The notes under the pieces: generated by a model
Told to the model about the DNA's origin: nothing
The model's database searches: none
Seen by the model: only the letters and a program-made list of their open reading frames with translations
NCBI RefSeq assembly: GCF_019232825.1
Contig: NZ_JAFAND010000043.1
Coordinates: 1 to 64,000 of the forward strand
Direction of reading: 5' to 3'
Length of the DNA: 64,000 bases
Source of the DNA: Paludibacterium sp.
GTDB lineage: Bacteria; Pseudomonadota; Gammaproteobacteria; Burkholderiales; Chromobacteriaceae
Program-made: the position numbers and the translations under genes
Shown here: one piece after another, positions 45,626 through 53,846 of the stretch
How the letters are laid out: each line of letters begins with the position of its first letter
Numbering within the stretch: position 1 is the stretch's first letter

Positions 45626-45976
45626 ATGCCGCGCATTGTCTTCCTGTCCGTCTCGGGACAGGTGTTGGCGACTATTGCCGCTGAGCCAGGCGCGACGTTG
45701 ATCGATCTCGCGCGCGCCCACGACATTCCCCTGCATTGGCGTTGCGGCCAAGGCACCTGCGGCACCTGCCGCGTCAAGATCCGTCATGTCCATCAACCAC
45801 GCGTAGCGGACATCAGCCGCAAAGAACGTAATGTCCTCATCCGTCACGGCCTGCTGTCCGACGCCGCCGTGGTCGAAACGGCCATCGATGATGTGCCTGA
45901 TCAATGGCGCTTGGCTTGCCACCTTGTTCTGGACGAGCGCGATTGGGAAGTGATGGTGCCGCCGCCGGCGGACTAG
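45626..45976 (+). CDS. [2Fe-2S] ferredoxin-like protein
   Basis: 116 residues. Beta-grasp ferredoxin with cluster ligands Cys40, Cys45, Cys48 (RCGQGTCGTCRVKI) and Cys98 (LACHLV). The long Arg-rich loop and variable C-terminus differ from adrenodoxin-type Fdx. The electron partner is unknown. Its stop TAG lies inside the CTAG tip of the MITE-like element at 45973. Confidence 0.83.
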   Translation: MPRIVFLSVSGQVLATIAAEPGATLIDLARAHDIPLHWRCGQGTCGTCRVKIRHVHQPRVADISRKERNVLIRHGLLSDAAVVETAIDDVPDQWRLACHLVLDERDWEVMVPPPAD

Positions 45977-46043
45977 GACCTGTCTGCAAACTATTTGTGA
46001 ACTGCGCTGGCCTGGCTAAAAATAGTTTGCAGACAGGCCCTAT
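45973..46043. mobile_element. MITE-like element, short copy (about 70 bp)
   Basis: Left end 45973-45996 matches the 24-bp terminal repeat with one mismatch. The right end 46020-46043 matches inverted apart from its last base (T for G). Between them is a 23-bp core that keeps the first bases of the long copy (GTGAACTGCGCTGGCCTGGC). It is thus an internal-deletion derivative of the 53574 element. It forms a long hairpin between convergent genes, whose stop codons (45974-45976 plus strand, 46040-46042 minus strand) lie in its ends. Confidence 0.8.
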
Positions 46044-47575
46044 GCCATGGCGGAGAACCCTGAGCTCGCGCCGAGTTGGCCGATCGAGCCGACCAGCAAG
46101 GCTTGCACGGCGAAAGGCTCGCCCAGCGACAAGACCGACGCATATTGTGCCAGTGCCGAGATCTGGGAGCCGCTCAGATTCGCCGATTGGTCTGCGGTGC
46201 CGTTGCTCATCATGGCCAAGAGGTTGTTTAAGTTGAATGGGTCTTGATTGCTGCTGTATTGCACCAGCGTGTTCTCGCTTTGCACCAATTTCTGCAGTTG
46301 GCTGATGCTCTGCGGCAAAATGCCGTAGCCCGCGTTGGCGTACGCCCCCGACAGCGTGTTAAAGCCTTGTGCCGACTGCGACAGCAAACTGGCCGCGCCG
46401 CTTTGATCCAGATTGTAGGCGTATTGCAGCGTATTGCTGTTGAGCGTGAGCGTGCCAACCATGCCGACGGTTTGCGGCTGTTGGAATTGCACGCCCAGTT
46501 GACTCAGCGTTCTTAACGTGGAGCTGCCGTTGTTGAGCGTGGCCAGCGCTTGCGAATTCATGTTCATGGCCAGCTGTGAGGTGACGATATTGTTCTGCAG
46601 CGCGCCGCCTGACGCCAACAAGCCGTTGATGCTCGACTGAAACGTATTAAACGCCGAGGCCAGGCTTTGCGCGTTGCTGGAGAGCTGATTGAAGTCGACG
46701 CCGACCGAAACCACTGTCGAGCCGGTTTGCAGCAGGTTGGCGCTGACGTTGCTCGCTAGCGTCACCCCATAGTTGCTGCTGCTGGTCGAGCTGACGCCAT
46801 TGACCGAATAGGCGGCATTGCCGCCGGATTGAACCAAGGTAAGATTTTTCCCCGCACCGCTCGCAGCGGTCGGATCGTAGGCCAACTGCGATAAACCGCC
46901 CATGTCGGTGTTGGTGCCGTCGCTATCGGCCACCGTAATGCTGAAATTCTTTTGCGCGCCGGTACTGCTGCTGGCAATGGACAGTGTATAGCCGCTGCCG
47001 TTTTGTAAAACGTTGGCGGTGACGCCGGCGCCGGAGGTGTTGATGGCGCTGGCAATGCTGTTCAGCGTGCCGTTGGTCACGGAAACGGTGACGGGCGACG
47101 TGCCGTCGCTGGTAAAGGTGTTGCCGCTCGAATTGTAGCTACCGGTCTGGATCGTCAGTGAGCCGCTGCCGATCACGGTGTTGGCCGGGTCGGCGACCGT
47201 GCCGCTTTGCACGGTTTGCGCTTGAGCCAGCTGCGAGACGGACAGGTTGTAGGTGCCGGCAATCGCGCCGCTTACGGCCGTAGGACTCGCGACGGAGGCA
47301 TTGCTGCTGCTGGCGGTCAGCGGGTTGTTGGTATAGGCGATCTGCAGCAATGCGTACTGAAAATTGGACAGGCTCGACAATAGCTGTCCGTAGGCGGAAA
47401 TCTCGGTCTGATAAGCACTGCTTTGCGACGCGCTGCTGGACCCGACCAATGCGCTGCTGGCGCCATTGAGTGTGCTGCCGAGCACGGTATATAGGCTGAA
47501 TGGCGAAAAGAGCGGGGAGAAACCGTACAGCGAGTTCATGACCATGACCACTGTTGACAGTACTATCCCCAGCAT
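46040..47575 (-). CDS. FliD-like flagellar capping / hook-associated-2 family protein
   Basis: 511 residues, very Ser/Thr/Asn/Gln-rich and Cys-free, as in flagellar axial proteins. Contains the FliD N-terminal domain around ~105-200 (GTYNLSVSQLAQAQTVQSGT, NGTLNSIASAINTSGAGVTA) and a later FliD_C-like region (VSVGVDFNQLSSNAQSLASA). It is isolated from any flagellar cluster and shows extra internal repeats of SSS/NGS stretches. The start is uncertain; an inner ATG gives MNSLYGFSPLFSP. Stop lies in the MITE-like end. Could be a second cap protein or an adhesin relative. Confidence 0.65.
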   Translation of the reverse strand: MLGIVLSTVVMVMNSLYGFSPLFSPFSLYTVLGSTLNGASSALVGSSSASQSSAYQTEISAYGQLLSSLSNFQYALLQIAYTNNPLTASSSNASVASPTAVSGAIAGTYNLSVSQLAQAQTVQSGTVADPANTVIGSGSLTIQTGSYNSSGNTFTSDGTSPVTVSVTNGTLNSIASAINTSGAGVTANVLQNGSGYTLSIASSSTGAQKNFSITVADSDGTNTDMGGLSQLAYDPTAASGAGKNLTLVQSGGNAAYSVNGVSSTSSSNYGVTLASNVSANLLQTGSTVVSVGVDFNQLSSNAQSLASAFNTFQSSINGLLASGGALQNNIVTSQLAMNMNSQALATLNNGSSTLRTLSQLGVQFQQPQTVGMVGTLTLNSNTLQYAYNLDQSGAASLLSQSAQGFNTLSGAYANAGYGILPQSISQLQKLVQSENTLVQYSSNQDPFNLNNLLAMMSNGTADQSANLSGSQISALAQYASVLSLGEPFAVQALLVGSIGQLGASSGFSAMA

Positions 47576-47619
47576 AGGCCATGGTTTTGATTTTGCTTAA
47601 TTAATGCCGCGATGACGGG

Positions 47620-48270
47620 TTAACTCACCAGGCTGGCGGCGACGTTGATCGACATGGCCAGCACGCTGGTATTGAACACAAAAGCCAGAATGGATTGCGC
47701 CAGCACGGCACGGCGCGCCGCACGGTTGCCTGGGGCGATATCGGCGGTCTGGGATGCCACGGCGATCGTGAAGGAAAAGTAGGCAAAATCCCAATAATCC
47801 GGCGTAGCGGGTCGGTCGGGAAACAGCAAGGGCCTCGCTTCTTCGCGCGCGCCATAGAACATATGCGCGTAGTGCATGGCAAACATGGTGGGCAAGAGCA
47901 GCCATGCCGCCAGCAGCGTGGCGCCCGCCAGCGCGAGGTGCGCGTCACGTGCCGTGCCGGTGAGCCCTTTGGCGCTGGCCAGCTCCAGGATGATGGCCAA
48001 CAGGCTCATGACCATGCCGATGCTTACCGCGGTAAGCACCGCGACCGCGCCTTCATCCTCGAGCCGCGCGATATGGCGGATGCGCTCCGGTGTGGCGCGC
48101 AGCATCAGCTCCCATAAGGCCAGCAAATAAAACCAGCAGCCGCCATTCCACGCCAGCAGGGTTCGGTCCAGTGGCGCGGCGGCCGTTGGCGCGAATGTGC
48201 CAACGGCCAAAGCCAAGAACCCCGCCATGAGCAAGCGGGGGCGGGCGCGCAGTAGGGCGGTGAGCTTCAT
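47620..48270 (-). CDS. DUF1345 inner-membrane protein
   Basis: 216 residues with about five membrane helices. The family pattern YWDFAYFSFTIAVASQTADI near ~160-180 is present, along with a ~120-135 helix pair. Function unknown. Start ATG 48270 is chosen; the upstream frame lies inside the DUF2827 gene. It is 2 bp from that gene's stop, so they are co-transcribed. Confidence 0.8.
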   Translation of the reverse strand: MKLTALLRARPRLLMAGFLALAVGTFAPTAAAPLDRTLLAWNGGCWFYLLALWELMLRATPERIRHIARLEDEGAVAVLTAVSIGMVMSLLAIILELASAKGLTGTARDAHLALAGATLLAAWLLLPTMFAMHYAHMFYGAREEARPLLFPDRPATPDYWDFAYFSFTIAVASQTADIAPGNRAARRAVLAQSILAFVFNTSVLAMSINVAASLVS

Positions 48271-48272
48271 CG

Positions 48273-49430
48273 TCACAGGCCGCCGCGCCGCGCCGCCAGC
48301 AACGCGTGAATCCGGTGCATATGGCTGCGCTGGTTGTCGGGGTGCGCGATATCCACCCGCGACAGCAAGCGGTCGGCTTGTTGGCGGTAATCGTCGATGC
48401 GGCTGTCGTGCTGCCGCACCGCCGTCAGTAGCGCGCGGGCGCCGGCCTCGGCGTCGAAGTCGGGGTAGTAATAACCGACGTCGCGCAGATACGGGGAGTT
48501 GTGCACCAGCGGATAGCCGCCGTAAAGCACATCGTAATACAGATAGTTGAGGCCATTTTCCCACTGGTGCGAGACCACGATATCGGTGAAGCGCGCCAGG
48601 AACATCGGGATGCGATAGCGCGCCTCGAAAGTGACCTTCTTGTCTCGGTACAGGTCGGTGGCGGCGGCGAAGCCTTGAAAGCTCGGATGGGAGGTCAGGC
48701 CGCTGGTATTGGTGATGAATACGGCCTGCAACGCTTGGGGCGCCTGACGGTATGCGGCTTCGCAGATCAATAGCGGCGTGAGAAACGTTTTGACCACGTT
48801 GAGGTTGGGTTCGAACACCGCGACGCGTTTGCCGCCGGTCGCGTTCGGGCTATAGCCGAACGACAGATCCGGCTCGTTGCGGGCCAGGTTGGCAAGCTCC
48901 TGGCGGATAAAGCGCGAGCTCCAGATATGCGGCATGATGCGAACCGGTGCCCGCAGCGCCAGCTCCCAAAAGCTACGGCACATCTTTTCGTGTTGCGGCT
49001 GCGTCCAGATCTCGTCAAATACCGTGCCGTTGAAGGCGGAGCCGGACGGCAGATTGAAACAGATGCGCTCGGCATCCATGATGTAGTCGTTGCCGCAGCG
49101 GTAGGCCAACACGATGCCATGGCGACGGTGCACGGCCTCGGCTTGCTCCGGCTGCACTTGCGCCCCGCCTTCGATCAAGACGTCGAGTTGATCCGCCACC
49201 TCGGCGAAGCGCACCAGTGGCAGATCCGGCTCAGCCAGTCGCAGGGCGGGCGGTAGCGTGCCGGCATCGCCGCCGTTGATCAGCCAGATATTGCCGGCAC
49301 CGGCCGATTTCAGCAGATAAAAAAGCAGCAGAACATTTTGCAGCGTGCCATTGGACCAGATCGAGCAACCGGGTTGATGGGTGGCGTACCAGGTGATACC
49401 GATGTTCGGCGCGTGGGCGGAAGCGCTCAT
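48273..49430 (-). CDS. DUF2827 glycosyltransferase-like protein
   Basis: 385 residues. Resembles DUF2827: an N-terminal half with NIGITWYATHQPGCSIWSNG, a central IMPHIWSSRFIRQEL and FGYSPNATGGKRVAVFEPNL, and a C-terminal FTDIVVSHQWENGLNYLYYD and GGYPLVHNSPYL, which looks like the GT-B-type nucleotide-sugar end. Probably a sugar transferase in surface polysaccharide or protein modification. Substrate unknown. DUF1345 follows at 2 bp. Confidence 0.75.
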   Translation of the reverse strand: MSASAHAPNIGITWYATHQPGCSIWSNGTLQNVLLLFYLLKSAGAGNIWLINGGDAGTLPPALRLAEPDLPLVRFAEVADQLDVLIEGGAQVQPEQAEAVHRRHGIVLAYRCGNDYIMDAERICFNLPSGSAFNGTVFDEIWTQPQHEKMCRSFWELALRAPVRIMPHIWSSRFIRQELANLARNEPDLSFGYSPNATGGKRVAVFEPNLNVVKTFLTPLLICEAAYRQAPQALQAVFITNTSGLTSHPSFQGFAAATDLYRDKKVTFEARYRIPMFLARFTDIVVSHQWENGLNYLYYDVLYGGYPLVHNSPYLRDVGYYYPDFDAEAGARALLTAVRQHDSRIDDYRQQADRLLSRVDIAHPDNQRSHMHRIHALLAARRGGL

Positions 49431-49433
49431 CCG

Positions 49434-49694
49434 TCAGTTGCGCCTCAACCAGCCGAGCACCCCCCGCCACAGTCCCAGCGCGCCCAGAACGAGGCGGGCC
49501 AGCCGCCACAGTCCGCGCGGCGCACTGTTGCCCGAGCCCCATAGTCCCACGGCTTGCGGCATCAAGCGGCTTAGCGCGCCGACCAGCGACCAGTGCCGCT
49601 GCAGCAGCTGAATCTCCAGGCCCAATTGCAGGCGCAGCGCATCGCCTTTGATCAAGAGCAGCGTCTTGCGTTGTTCGCGTTCCTTGGCTGTCAT
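49434..49694 (-). CDS. YqjK-like small protein
   Basis: 86 residues, MTAKEREQRKTLLLIKGDAL then a C-terminal Leu/Arg/Trp-rich part. By size, position and the charged N-terminal helix it matches the third gene of the yqjD-yqjE-yqjK unit. ATG 49694 is 2 bp before the yqjE stop. Low similarity, so the assignment rests on context. Confidence 0.55.
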   Translation of the reverse strand: MTAKEREQRKTLLLIKGDALRLQLGLEIQLLQRHWSLVGALSRLMPQAVGLWGSGNSAPRGLWRLARLVLGALGLWRGVLGWLRRN

Positions 49695-49696
49695 CG

Positions 49697-50086
49697 TCAG
49701 TCCCGCAGGTTGAATAGCGTTTGGCAATCCTTGCGGATTTCCGTCAGCGTGACGTCAAAAGCCGGCGGTTGGTTTCTGAGCCGCATGACGAGCCGCCATA
49801 GCAGCGCCAGACAGATCAGCAGGGCGCCAAGCGCAATCCCGCCCAGCACCAGCGGCCTGGCGCCCACCGGCGTGATCACGACCACGAATAGGAGCCCAGC
49901 CATCAAGGCGACCAGGAGCGCGAAAAAAGCCAAAAATCCGAGCGCAAGCTGGCCTAGCAGCATTTCTTTCTGCTCGCGCGCCTCGATGGAAAACAGCTCG
50001 GCACGGACGAGCGCGAGCGAAATGAAACGGCCCAGTAACGCGCGTAGCGTTCCGGGCCGGGTGGAAGGCGCCGATGATTCAGTCAT
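49697..50086 (-). CDS. yqjE: YqjE-like membrane protein (holin superfamily III)
   Basis: 129 residues with two hydrophobic helices (LALGFLAFFALLVALMAGLL and ARPLVLGGIALGALLICLAL) after a charged helix (LALVRAELFSIEAREQKEML). Family PF07332 is called holin-like but this is chromosomal and stationary-phase related in E. coli. 4 bp from yqjD. Confidence 0.78.
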   Translation of the reverse strand: MTESSAPSTRPGTLRALLGRFISLALVRAELFSIEAREQKEMLLGQLALGFLAFFALLVALMAGLLFVVVITPVGARPLVLGGIALGALLICLALLWRLVMRLRNQPPAFDVTLTEIRKDCQTLFNLRD

Positions 50087-50090
50087 GAGA

Positions 50091-50405
50091 TCAACGACGC
50101 GAGATGAGCATGCCGAGCAACAGACCGATGCCTGCGGCGATGCCGATCGACTTCCAGGGATTGTCGTGCACGTATTGGTCGGTGGCTTTTGCGGCTGCTT
50201 TGGCCTTGCCGGACAACGCGTGCTCGGCCTCGATGAGGCGGGTCTTGGCATGCGACAGATTGGCGCCGATGCGATTTTTCAGTTCGCGCAACTTTTCGCC
50301 ACCCTCGTCGCCGGCGGTGCGCAACAGATCTTCCGTATTGGCGAGAACCTGCCGCACATCCTGCAACAATTGTTCATTTTCCGGTGCCACGCTTTGTTGG
50401 GACAT
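50091..50405 (-). CDS. yqjD: DUF883 ElaB/YqjD-type inner-membrane protein
   Basis: 104 residues. Long helix, then the family end YVHDNPWKSIGIAAGIGLLLGMLISRR (shown in parts: YVHDNPWKSIG, glycine-rich membrane tail). ElaB/YqjD proteins tie ribosomes to the inner membrane in stationary phase. AAGGAG 7 bases before ATG. First gene of the yqjDEK-like unit. Confidence 0.85.
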   Translation of the reverse strand: MSQQSVAPENEQLLQDVRQVLANTEDLLRTAGDEGGEKLRELKNRIGANLSHAKTRLIEAEHALSGKAKAAAKATDQYVHDNPWKSIGIAAGIGLLLGMLISRR

Positions 50406-50689
50406 TGCTTTTCTCCTTAGCGAACGAAAAAGGGCGCGAATTCACGCTGCCCACCATATCAGGCGGGCCGGCAGAGCGTCAAACGCTGTCCGCGCCATGC
50501 AGAACGTATGGGGGATAAAATCAATATAGTACGTTGGTCTGATGGTACGGCTGACCGGGATCAAACCGGCCGGTTTTGTTTTGTCTTATGCCTGTCCGGC
50601 GGAATAATATTATTTTTTATTCTTTTGTAGAATAAGTGTAAGCGTCTAGAGTAGAGTCCCTGATGCTTCTATCCACAGGAGAAACCGAG

Positions 50690-51676
50690 ATGGTCAAGTG
50701 GTTCGCAGACAACTCCCAGTCGATTGGCAATACCCCGCTGGTTCGGCTCAACCGTATCGCCGACGGCGCTCAGGCAATCATCCTGGCAAAAATCGAAGGC
50801 CGTAACCCGGCATATTCGGTCAAGTGCCGCATCGGCGCGGCAATGATCTGGGATGCGGAGAAACGCGGGCTGCTGGGCCCGGGCAAGGAATTGATCGAAC
50901 CGACCAGCGGCAATACCGGCATCGCGCTGGCTTTTGTGGCCGCCGCGCGCGGTATTCCGCTGACGCTAACCATGCCGGAAACCATGAGCATTGAACGCCG
51001 CAAGCTACTGCTGTCGTTCGGCGCCAAATTGATCCTGACCGAAGGCGCGCGCGGCATGCCCGGCGCCATCGCCCGCGCGGAAGAGATCGCCGCCTCCGAG
51101 CCTGGCCGCTATGTGCTGCTGCAACAGTTCAAAAACCCCGCCAACCCCGCTATCCATGAGGAGACGACCGGGCCGGAAATCTGGGATGCCACCGGCGGCG
51201 AGGTCGATATCTTCGTTTCCGGCGTCGGTACCGGCGGCACAATCACCGGCGTGTCACGTTATTTGAAGCGTACTCGCGGCAAAGCCGTGCGTTCGGTGGC
51301 GGTCGAGCCGGCGGCAAGCCCTGTGCTGAGTCAAGCGCGCGCGGGCGAGCCACTCAAGCCTGGTCCGCACAAGATCCAAGGGATTGGCGCGGGCTTTGTG
51401 CCGGACGTGCTGGACCTGTCGCTGGTCGACGAGATCGAGCAAGTCAGCAATGAAGAAGCGGTTGCCTATGCGCGCCGGCTGGCGAAAGAAGAGGGGGTGT
51501 TGTCCGGTATTTCCAGCGGCGCGGCGGTTGCCGTGGCAGCACGCTTGGCCAAGCTGCCGGAAAATGCCGGCAAGACGATCGTGGTCGTCCTGCCCGACTC
51601 GGGCGAGCGTTATTTGAGTTCGGTGCTGTTCGAGGGGGTGTTCGACGCCGCCGGTTTGCCAGTCGAGTCCATTTAA
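50690..51676 (+). CDS. cysK: Cysteine synthase A (O-acetylserine sulfhydrylase)
   Basis: 328 residues, PLP-dependent. Lys45 in [23 protein letters not shown] (substrate loop), [13 protein letters not shown] (phosphate cup), and SGISSGAAV. Forms cysteine from O-acetylserine and sulfide. ATG 50690 after AGGAG. The ~280-bp upstream gap to yqjD is AT-rich (near 50600-50650) and likely carries the promoter. Followed by a strong terminator. Confidence 0.94.
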   Translation: MVKWFADNSQSIGNTPLVRLNRIADGAQAIILAKIEGRNPAYSVKCRIGAAMIWDAEKRGLLGPGKELIEPTSGNTGIALAFVAAARGIPLTLTMPETMSIERRKLLLSFGAKLILTEGARGMPGAIARAEEIAASEPGRYVLLQQFKNPANPAIHEETTGPEIWDATGGEVDIFVSGVGTGGTITGVSRYLKRTRGKAVRSVAVEPAASPVLSQARAGEPLKPGPHKIQGIGAGFVPDVLDLSLVDEIEQVSNEEAVAYARRLAKEEGVLSGISSGAAVAVAARLAKLPENAGKTIVVVLPDSGERYLSSVLFEGVFDAAGLPVESI

Positions 51677-51680
51677 GCAA

Positions 51681-51710
51681 AAAACGGGGGCACTTTGGTG
51701 CCCCCGTTTT
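51681..51710 (+). terminator. Terminator after cysK
   Basis: AAAACGGGGGCAC / GTGCCCCCGTTTT, 13-bp perfect stem with a 4-base loop. It can act in both directions, serving the convergent usp gene as well. Confidence 0.9.
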
Positions 51711-51728
51711 CATTCCACCCGCAAGGCA

Positions 51729-52184
51729 TCAGGTTTCATCGTCGGAAGCGGAGCGAATCATCAGCGCCGGAATCGTGGTGGCGCGCAGCAACCCTTCGGC
51801 AACACTGCCTAACAGCAGCCGCTTGAGCCCCGTCCATCCATGGGTGTTCATGACAATCAGGTCAGCCTGCCACGCCTTTGCGTCTTCCGCTAAGACGTTG
51901 GGAATCTTATCGACCCAATTCTTGATGACCTTGCACTCCGATTCGACGCCGTAGGACTGCGCCAACTCCTTGGCCTGCAACAGGATCTCGCTCTGTTCGT
52001 CGGCGATCTGTTGCATGTCGGTGTTGGGAACGAAGTCGGTATTGCCCCATCCTGGCTGATTCATGTTGGCGACGTGCGCGATGCGCACTTTACCGCCATT
52101 CAGTTTGGCCAGCTTGCAGGCTTCGGTCAGGGCGAGGAACGACGCCTCGCTATTGTCCACTGGAACAAAAATACGCTGATACAT
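51729..52184 (-). CDS. Universal stress protein (UspA family)
   Basis: 151 residues. MYQRIFVPVDNSEASFLALT and the C-terminal ATP-binding MNTHGWTGLKRLLLGSVAEG, then TTIPALMIR. Nucleotide-binding stress protein. ATG 52184 after GGGAG. Upstream frame extension is not supported. Confidence 0.92.
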   Translation of the reverse strand: MYQRIFVPVDNSEASFLALTEACKLAKLNGGKVRIAHVANMNQPGWGNTDFVPNTDMQQIADEQSEILLQAKELAQSYGVESECKVIKNWVDKIPNVLAEDAKAWQADLIVMNTHGWTGLKRLLLGSVAEGLLRATTIPALMIRSASDDET

Positions 52185-52296
52185 AGTATCTCTCCCGAGA
52201 GTGCGCATCTCAATCCATCGCCGGTCATGGCGTAATGCCATGTGACTACCATACACCGGTGCAGCGAATGGGACAAATCGGCCGTCTTGCGCGCCC

Positions 52297-52641
52297 TTAA
52301 CGGGCGCCCGCCTGCCGAATCAAATCGGCAAACTGCGTTTGTTGTTCGATTTGGCGCAAGATATTCCCGCAGACCAGGTCGCATAGCGCATAAACGCTCG
52401 GGTCATTGATGCGGTAATAGACGCTGGTGCCTCGGCTTTCGCGCATGACAAGCCCATGCTTGGCCAACACCGACAAATGCTTGGAGACATTGGCCAGCGT
52501 GCAGGCGCAAATCTGCGCCAACTCGCCGACATTGCGCTCGCCCGAGCGCAGTTCGTTGAGAATTTTCAATCGGGTGGGTTCGGCCAGCGTCTGAAAATAC
52601 TGGGCAACTTGCTCCAGCGCTTGGTCGGGTAATTGGGCCAT
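52297..52641 (-). CDS. ArsR-family transcriptional regulator
   Basis: 114 residues, winged HTH (LAEPTRLKILNELRSGERNV, ANVSKHLSVLAKHGLVMRES). The Cys residues in ICACTL (a CxC pattern near helix alpha3) and VCGN could bind metal or a thiol ligand, as in ArsR/SmtB sensors. Target unknown; a promoter gap separates it from the divergent diguanylate-cyclase gene. Confidence 0.88.
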   Translation of the reverse strand: MAQLPDQALEQVAQYFQTLAEPTRLKILNELRSGERNVGELAQICACTLANVSKHLSVLAKHGLVMRESRGTSVYYRINDPSVYALCDLVCGNILRQIEQQTQFADLIRQAGAR

Positions 52642-52815
52642 CGAACGGTTCCTTCCTGTCGGGCTGCGGACAGTCCCTTTGTTAAATGGTTAGTTAAATA
52701 ATAAATCACGCGGTAGCGGTGCACAATCGACAAAGACCCCATCGTCCGAATGCTTTTTCATCGAATCTGACATACAAAGAGGTATCCGTCGCCGCCGCCG
52801 CCATCGAGGTGCGCA

Positions 52816-53553
52816 ATGCGTTTTCCCTTACGATTTGCCGTGATCTACGGCGCCATGTCCGGGCTATTGTTGCTGAGCCTTGATCTTGGCTGGGGCGGTT
52901 CGCTTTTTTCGCATGGCGCGGCGATGTTCGGCAGCGGCTATATCGCCGTTTCGACCGGGCTATGGTGGTGGCTGTTGCGAGGCGAACAGCGCCGAGGCGA
53001 ACAGCGGCAGGCACAATTGATCAACGATGCCATCCACGATGCGCTGACCCAACTGACCAATCGGCGGGCCTTTCTGCAAAATTTTGAAGCCGCCATCCAT
53101 CGTTCTCAGCGCAATCAAACGCGGCTGGGCCTCGCCTTCATTGATCTGGACGGCTTCAAAATGGTCAACGACATCTATGGCCATGGCGCGGGAGACCTGT
53201 TGTTGGTTGCGGTGGCGCAGCGCTTGTCGGAAACCGTGCGCAAGGGGGATTTGGTTGCCCGGGTCGGCGGCGACGAGTTCGTGGTGCTGGTCGAGCCGGA
53301 TCAAGGCGAAAGCTGCGCGGCACTGGCGCAGCGGCTATTGCGCGCGTTCCAGGTTCCGTTCGAGGTGGAAGGACGCCAGATCGGCGTCTCGTTGAGCATC
53401 GGCCTGGCGTTCTGCCCCGATCATGGTCAAGAGGCGTCGTCGCTCTTGAGCGCCGCGGATCTCGCCATGTACCAGGTGAAAAAAAATGGGCGTAACGGCT
53501 ATATGGTGGCGAGTGGGGCGGCCCAGCCGCACCTGGAGGCCACCTCATCCTAG
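52816..53553 (+). CDS. Membrane diguanylate cyclase
   Basis: 245 residues. Two N-terminal membrane helices (FAVIYGAMSGLLLLSLDLG, GYIAVSTGLWWWLL), a short coil, then a GGDEF domain with the intact active motif GGDEF at 151-155 and an inhibitory I-site RKGD at 142-145. Makes c-di-GMP from two GTP. It ends TAG inside a CTAGGGGG remnant of the MITE family. Confidence 0.9.
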   Translation: MRFPLRFAVIYGAMSGLLLLSLDLGWGGSLFSHGAAMFGSGYIAVSTGLWWWLLRGEQRRGEQRQAQLINDAIHDALTQLTNRRAFLQNFEAAIHRSQRNQTRLGLAFIDLDGFKMVNDIYGHGAGDLLLVAVAQRLSETVRKGDLVARVGGDEFVVLVEPDQGESCAALAQRLLRAFQVPFEVEGRQIGVSLSIGLAFCPDHGQEASSLLSAADLAMYQVKKNGRNGYMVASGAAQPHLEATSS

Positions 53554-53573
53554 GGGGTGTTTGCAGACCGGCC

Positions 53574-53846
53574 CTAGGGCCTGTCTGCAAACTATTTGTG
53601 AACTGCGCTGGCCTGGCAAACGGCCAGATGCTAGGCGGGGGGCGCAGGCCTTAGTCATTCTAAGGCCAAGCCGCCCAACGACGCAGATGGCCGTTTGACA
53701 GGTCAGCCCTTCGGGGCCGGCATCTGCCGGCGCATCGCGTTGTCGCTTGCCCCTGGCAGTGAATGACACTGCGGCGGGGCGCTCTCCTCGCGCTGCATCC
53801 GGCGGACACCGGCCGCAGCCGCAAATAGTTTGCAGACAGGCCCTAG
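53574..53846. mobile_element. MITE-like element, long copy (273 bp)
   Basis: Perfect 24-bp terminal inverted repeats at 53574-53597 and 53823-53846 (starting CTAGGGCCTGTCTGCAAAC). Inside are nested inverted repeats: CAAACGGCCA (53617-53626) with TGGCCGTTTG (53688-53697), and GGCCTTAG with CTAAGGCC between them. No gene is encoded. A degraded further end (53559-53577) is attached on the left. The ends resemble IS5-group termini in style. An autonomous partner is not in the window. Confidence 0.85.

Noticed and set aside
49697-50086. Phage holin as a sign of a prophage
   Set aside because: The holin-like label belongs to the chromosomal YqjE family; yqjD is adjacent and no phage genes are present.
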